Shown one piece after another: positions 58,881 to 64,000 of a stretch of DNA of 64,000 nucleotides. The notes under the pieces were generated by a model. The model did no database searches. It was not told the DNA's origin and saw nothing but the letters and a program-made list of their open reading frames with translations. The DNA lies in the NCBI GenBank assembly GCA_012845835.1, contig JABAKD010000011.1:5356036-5420035 (forward strand). Direction: 5' to 3'. Position numbers and translations under genes: made by a program. The DNA comes from Undaria pinnatifida (lineage: Eukaryota > Sar > Phaeophyceae > Laminariales > Alariaceae). Position 1 is the first letter of the stretch. Each line of letters starts with the position of its first letter.

Positions 58881-59027
58881 TCAGAACATGTCGCACAACA
58901 GGGAGTCTCTCGTATCCGTCCCCGTGGTGGGGTTGGTGCCCTTCGCGTCGGGCCGGCCGCAGAGGGCCTTGGCCACGTCCTTTCGGATCAACGCATCGGT
59001 AAAGTCGGCCCCGGAAATGTTCCCCAC
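58881..59027 (-). CDS. Lumen-protein gene, terminal exon
   Basis: 48 codons and TGA after the acceptor GCGCGAAAG-like GCCGCGAAAG. The spacing of the two Cys residues around RPDAKGTNPTTGTDTRDSLL suggests a disulfide in the lumen. Confidence 0.75.
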   Translation of the reverse strand: MGNISGADFTDALIRKDVAKALCGRPDAKGTNPTTGTDTRDSLLCDMF

Positions 59028-62000
59028 CTTTCGCGGCGCAATTTCAGTGACAGCAAGGGAGAAAGAGGGGGCGGGATACACTGGGGAGTTCAAGGGGCGT
59101 TCCGAGGGATGCCGGGGAGGGGGGAGTTAGGCGGAGACAGTTGGGAGGGGGGTGTGGTCATATCATGCATGGCTGTAGTCTTAAGACCAGAGATGTCAGG
59201 ATAAAGCACTTTCATCATCAGGCAGCAGGCCTGTCTTGAGCTGCCTTGACTGTCGGCAGAATACTAGTTTGTAGTGTGGAGCGCTCGGCCCTCTGCTTTT
59301 AACAGCGCACGTTTTCGACATGTCTTCTGAAATATTTCCACAAACCTTCGCATCCCTACACTGCTGGTAAAAAGCACGTCGGGATGTCATCGACCAGGCA
59401 GATAACGCTTGCACAAAGCGCGGAGGGGGGAACGGGCGAATAACTTGCCAAGAGCGTTTTAAAGGGAAGGGACGAAGCCATTCGTACGGGTTTCCGGTTC
59501 GAAGAATCGCTCGTAGCTATCGCGAATAACCACTCTGCCGGTGGCAAGGGATGTATGTCATCGAGGCAAGGTATATACTGGGCTATTACATATGTTGCAA
59601 GTCTTGGTTGTTCCAACGCGCGCAGCTGAAGGGGAAAAGGGGGGGAAGGGTGATCAGGGGGCGTCGGAGGGCTTGAACGAAGCCAGCGAGGCATCCTGTG
59701 ATTTTGTGGCAGTATTGATCGGACTTCACGCGGAAGCTGCCTGTGAGCCCCTACAGACCGTCAGGTGCTTTAAAACCTGCGTCTATTGGAAAGACCACAC
59801 ACTAAGCCCAAGTATGTTGTCCCCCAAAAGCTGGGTGCAGTTAACCGCTACTCTCTGGTCAGCGCGCGCCCTCCATCACTGCTGTATACTTTGTACATGT
59901 AGGTATGTACCCATCCACTATGATACTCTCAGCGTTGCCGTGCATGGCGGTTCATCCTCCTAGGAGCGCTCACATTTCCCATGTTGTTTCCGAAATAGCT
60001 CCCGGTTGCGACGGCGTCGGTCAAGATAGTCCTGCAAGAGCGTGACGTTCAGAGGCGGAACAAGCCATTCTCAAAACGTTACCGTAACCAACTATCCAGC
60101 CAGCATTAGCGAAGAACCCTATTCAAATGTTAGATAAAACACACACAACACCGGCACAGCTTGACATCAACCCGCAACATAACCCTCGGTAGAAAGCCAA
60201 CACAACGCACGCGCAGTCTTCATGACACATGCACACAAGAAGAAATCATCGGCTCCGTAACGCGCGAGAGCTCTCCTGAAGTGCATGATCAAGCACGATG
60301 CAATGCGTCTCTGTACAGCATCCAACACGTTTATTGGACATCCCCGCCCCCCCCCCCCCCCCCCCCCAATGAAAACATGACGCATGCCGCCCTCCCGTGC
60401 ACCACAAAGGTGGTATAATGACATTGTATGATCGTGTATGATATCCTCACCCAACCAGATTGCCCCCCCCTCCCCCACACCTCCCTCCCCCAACGAAAAC
60501 CCTTTTCCCCTCTGAAAACACGACCACCACGGTGGTAGCATATCGTTTGTGTGATGCACGATGTCCTCACCCCTCTAGATCGGCCTCCTCGAGGGAGGCG
60601 GTTCCCAGGTTTGCGCCGGTGAAGTCCGCCTTCTTCAGGTCCGCCTTGAAGAACCGCACGCCCCTTAAGTCCGAGCCCGAGAAGTTAACCTCCTTTGCGA
60701 TCGCACCACTGAAGTCCTGCCAACGTAGAGTAACATGCCCGTCGTTCGCCATGGCTCGTGTTTATATTCGTAGCGTGCAATGCCCGTCTAGTACTTTGAT
60801 AGTACGCCATACGTACCTCGGCACTAAACTGATACTATTGTCGCTTTGTTCCGCTTCGTATTTGCAACGCTGATGCCATGCCGCCGAATAGTGGTATCGG
60901 CGTCCTTCGTTACCTTTCGAGTCTCGTGTTAATATGAGTATTGTCATTATCATTTGTAGTTAACGTACATTACGATATGCATGTTGCCTCGGTACCGTAC
61001 ATTATACCTGGTATGCATTAGCTGCATGGTGTCATAGTATTACCTTCATACATACTGGAGGCGCTTGAAAAAAAGAACACTTCCCGGACGAAGAGAGGTG
61101 ATCTGTGACGAATGAAGCCGAAGTATTACTGCCGTCGAGAGGCATGTGGAATGGCCCTCGCTCGGTTTGTGAACATAGTTTCACTCTACCCGAAGGCTCT
61201 ACCCAGGGCAAGCTGCTGCATGCGCTACTAATGCAGCGCTGTCATCCGCCGCCCAACGGCCGACGCACGGTCAAGCTTACCTTGGACTTGTACTTTCCGT
61301 TCGAAAAATTCTTTCCGGTGAGGTTGAGCCCGGAGTAGTCCAGCCCTCCCCCAGAGATAGCCGCGGCGCCGGAGGGAGCGAGGAGAGGAGTTGCTGCAAG
61401 CAGAGCGGCCGCCAACGTCCAGCTCACCGCGGTCGCGCTGCGCTCGTTTCATGCATGGGGATCAACCGACAAACAAAAAACTTGGGAAGCCGAACTTCGA
61501 ACACATGTATCGACCTCACATCGAAACAGCTGCGTTGTTCTTCGCAGTATTTTTATATACCAGGGTTCCAGGGTATTGAAAATAACAAATGCGGCAAATA
61601 TGGGACTGCAGCCCCGCAGCAGATAGATTTCGTTGTCCAGTTTGGGCGTGGAGACACACGGAGATGGGGTAGTATGGCGTTACCACACTCTCGGAGGTCA
61701 TGAACGAAATGTGATGTCAGAGTGCCCCAGCCGAGGATACAGGATGGCCTTGAAGGATTAGAGTGATAATGAGGCGGTATGATCTAGGGCGGATAGGACC
61801 TGTTATCCGCACAAAGTAGAAACATAAGAATAATACCAGTTATATTAGTGCTTCGAGCGCGTACAGGCGTTGCATCTACGAAGTTTCCCTCTCCTATTAA
61901 TACGTTGCAATACTTCGTAAGTATATAAACAACAACAAGAGCACACACCAAGTACGCCACAACAACGACCATTTTTTTTTTGTGGGACAACGTATACCGC

Positions 62001-62877
62001 GATCAGAACAATTTATACCTGGTATAGGGACTACTTTAAAAGCCGATCACCCTGTCGACACTTGCTGGGACAAGAGACAAGGAAAAATATATACACCACG
62101 ATCAGAACAATTAACTCCTGGTATAACTAGACTACTCTAAAAAGAAGATCAACCTGTGGACAGTTTTGTTGGGACATTTTGAAACATTGCAACGTCGGAC
62201 CAGTTTCTACCGTGTCCTGGTCTGCGCCATAGTACGAATAGTAAACCCTTCCTCAAACCGCTACTCTCGTACACTGGAAAAACGCCTCCGTGATAACACC
62301 CCAAGCCTCTCTATCCGACGATCTACTATACGCATCGCGGCGCTGAACATGCATTCGTGCAGCGCAACGGCCTGGTTGGTCGAGGTTCGCCTCTCGGCCG
62401 GTTAGTTTTCTTCAAGGAAAAACGCTACCGAAGCACGAGGCGGAGCCCGCGATCGTCCCTGCTGCCCCACCAAGGGTCGGGGTCCAGGCTAGGGTTAGTG
62501 TTATGGTTGGGGTCAGCTTGGGTCTGGCCAATGAGCAAGAAATTGACCAAGTCGCACTTCACGAATAGACACACACAGGGACTACGCTCTATCCGTCTGT
62601 TTTGTGTGCCTGTGCACGTGTTGGCCACGATTGTCCCGAAAACAAGATACAAAATGTTGAAAAAAGAAGACAAAAAATGTTTGCATGCCGAAGGGGAGGG
62701 GGGGGGGGGGGGTCCATGTCCGGTGCTCACCGTACGTCGGCCTTGCTAGCTGCCATGCACACCCGGGAGGCATTCTCGCGAGCGCGCGCCCGCCCCACTC
62801 CCACCCCCGCTCCAGAGGAACGGCTCCGAGCGCAGCCGCGTGCCGCGATCGAAGCAGGGGGCACGAACGGCGAGACT
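58881..62877 (-). CDS. Thylakoid-lumen pentapeptide-repeat protein
   Basis: Exons on the - strand: about 62731-62877 (targeting region), 61281-61437, 60571-60716 and 58881-59027. The first ends in a basic, Ser/Ala-rich plastid-transit-like segment (IAARGCARSRSS, RVCMAASKADV). The next supplies a hydrophobic thylakoid-transfer segment (WTLAAALLAATPLLA, cleavage-like SGAAA) and starts the pentapeptides (LDYSGLNLTGKNFSNGKY). The third is a run of A(D/N)LxX-type repeats (DLRGVRFFKADLKKADFTG). The terminal exon encodes ISGADFTDALIRKDV, then CGRPDAKGTNPTTG and a closing Cys. Such proteins form a square beta-helix in the lumen; their role is poorly known. The phase between 60571 (phase 2) and 59027 (phase 0) does not match, so one exon is missing or lost. 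The start codon was not fixed. Confidence 0.7.
60395..60472 (-). pseudogene. Decayed copy of the 3' edge of exon 60571-60716
   Basis: CAAAGGTGGTATAATGACAT...TGTATGATATCCTCACCCAACCAGATTG parallels CACGGTGGTAGCATATCG...TGCACGATGTCCTCACCCCTCTAGATCG at 60525-60582. It runs into poly-C, and lies downstream in gene direction. Confidence 0.7.
60571..60716 (-). CDS. Lumen-protein gene, pentapeptide exon
   Basis: 48 codons plus GG. Acceptor TTGGCAG, donor GTGAGG. It encodes DFSGAIAKEVNFSGSDLRG and ANLGTASLEEADLE. Confidence 0.85.
61281..61437 (-). CDS. Lumen-protein gene, transfer-segment exon
   Basis: One base plus 52 codons, donor AAG/GTAAGC. The frame is closed by TGA just upstream of the acceptor GCGCAG, so an upstream exon is required. 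Confidence 0.75.
62460..62530. repeat. Degenerate GGGTTAG-like stretch
   Basis: GGTCGGGGTCCAGGCTAGGG, TTAGTGTTATGGTTGGGGTC. It is telomere-like in composition only and similar to 4080-4165. Confidence 0.35.
62731..62877 (-). CDS. Lumen-protein gene, probable targeting exon
   Basis: The frame ends at GCCGACGTACG before GTGAGC in phase 2, which fits the next exon. The 5' boundary is a guess at CCAACAG; the frame stays open much further to the right through low-complexity text. The Ser/Arg-rich, acid-poor composition is transit-peptide-like. Confidence 0.5.
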
Positions 62878-62984
62878 GTTGGTGTGCCGTGGCGTAGCGC
62901 GTCGGTCGCCGGCAAGCCGACGCGATTGTTCGCCAATGCGGACGGTAATGCCAGAGCGCGTTTTTTTTCAAAGTGTAATATTGT

Positions 62985-63060
62985 TGAGGGCGGGGGGGGG
63001 GGGGGGGGTGGGTACGCAGTGGGAGAGGGGGGAGGGGAGGAGGGGGGTGGGTGGAGGGCT
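62985..63060. repeat. G-rich tract
   Basis: G runs with T and A interruptions, poly-C in gene direction, immediately upstream of the targeting exon. Confidence 0.85.
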
Positions 63061-63599
63061 GGGGGAGCGTTGGCGTTGTACAATGTGCGGGAAAAAAACG
63101 ATGATGTGATCTGGCGGAGGGGAACATGTTGCCGGGTCGGCGACTCTGTTTGCGCTTGTGAGAGACTATCGGCCACGGACTTCGCGGGCTTCGAATGCTG
63201 GGTGTCGGCGGCTTTGGTACCGCGCAGGGCTGCTGACAGGACTGCCCACAGGAATACTCTGACTACTGAATACAGGTACTGCTGGGTCAGTATACACGTA
63301 TGCACCTGGCAAACTGTACTTCACTACGCTACGAAGCCATGCGCTAGCCGTAGTATCTGATACTTTTCGTACCTGTGGGTATGACATAAACACACGTAAA
63401 AATTTAACACGTTTAAACAGCCAGTGCACCGGTCAGCGTTCTCTGCGTAGGACTCCCTCTCAACTTGGGGCTTGCCCGAGGCGCCGATGATACCGTACGG
63501 AGATGAGGTACAAGAGAGGGAGCGCACGCAAAAGGACGAAACCTTCCGCTGTTAAGCTTTCACCCTAACACTTGCCGGTTGCTGGTATTATCCAGGGCT

Positions 63600-64000
63600 T
63601 TTTACGGGTCATGACCCGATCCGCGGGTAGGGTCAGGAGGTTTTCAAAACCTCAGGGGTCGGGTCGGTTCGGGTCAAGAGGTTTTCAAAACTCACGGGTC
63701 GGGTCGATTCGGGTCGGGTCGGTTCAGGTCAGGTCGGGTCGGGTCGGGTCGGGTCGGGTCGGGTCGGGTCGGGTCGGGTCGGGTCGGGTCGGGTCGGGTC
63801 GGGTCGGGTCGGGTCGGGTCGGGTCGGGTCGGGTCGGGTCGGGTCGGGTCGGGTCGGGTCGGGTCGGGTCGGGTCGGGTCGGGTCGGGTCGGGTCGGGTC
63901 GGGTCGGGTCGGGTCGGGTCGGGTCGGGTCGGGTCGGGTCGGGTCGTGTCGGGTCGTGTCGGGTCGTGTCGGGTCGTGTCGTGTCGTGTCGGGTCGGGTC
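63600..64000. repeat. (GGGTC)n satellite, continues past the window
   Basis: Degenerate units with GGTTTTCAAAAC interruptions up to about 63720, then almost perfect 5-bp repeats to the end, with GTGTC variants over the last 55 bases. Confidence 0.95.

Noticed and set aside
63600-64000. Telomere
   Set aside because: GGGTC is a 5-bp satellite and not a known telomere unit; the window simply ends inside it.

Overview
This window is nuclear DNA from a eukaryote with large, transposon-filled introns. The best fit is a photosynthetic stramenopile, probably brown-alga-like. The grounds are: very long introns with GTGAG-type donors; a thylakoid-lumen pentapeptide-repeat protein with a layered N-terminal targeting region; a dynactin subunit; a sphingomyelin-synthase-family gene; a chromodomain Ty3/gypsy element; and heavy C/G homopolymer and microsatellite content. 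The species is inferred, not read. No rRNA gene, CRISPR array or bacterial operon is visible.

Five spliced genes can be rebuilt by joining exons whose codon phases agree. (A) The 3' end of an armadillo-repeat gene, + strand, about 3133-4421. (B) A complete six-exon leucine-rich-repeat gene, + strand, 8125-32502: 350 residues spread over 24 kb, with a whole Ty3/gypsy element in its first intron. (C) A sphingomyelin synthase/PAP2-family gene, - strand, 41229-46881, complete at the 3' end with the first exon not found. (D) A complete DCTN6 (dynactin p27) gene, + strand, 48747-55197: four exons, 185 residues, with a copia-like element in intron 1. (E) A thylakoid-lumen pentapeptide-repeat gene, - strand, 58881 to about 62877, with one internal exon not found. 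A small secreted Cys-rich ORF (35740-36165) is a weaker candidate.

Mobile DNA. A 10.2-kb chromovirus-type Ty3/gypsy element (11243-21402, coding on the - strand) has LTRs, a primer site, gag, protease, integrase and chromodomain, but no recognisable reverse transcriptase or RNase H. Between gag and protease it carries a NADAR-family domain, which is unexpected cargo for a retrotransposon. A 3.9-kb copia-like element (49636-53517) keeps gag only. There are several MITE families, one copy nested inside another, a (CAA)n-tailed SINE-like family, and a ~240-bp repeat present four times in the same orientation.

Two patterns run across the window. First, at least four of the five spliced genes (B, C, E and, more weakly, A) carry decayed partial copies of their own exon edges in the neighbouring intron or 3' flank. 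Copies of exon 5' parts always lie upstream, and copies of 3' parts always lie downstream. Repeated tandem duplication across exon boundaries would leave exactly this; at the 3' end of gene C the process has become a 61-bp satellite. Second, the 9-bp palindrome TACCWGGTA occurs 19 times in noncoding DNA, where about 0.5 would be expected by chance.
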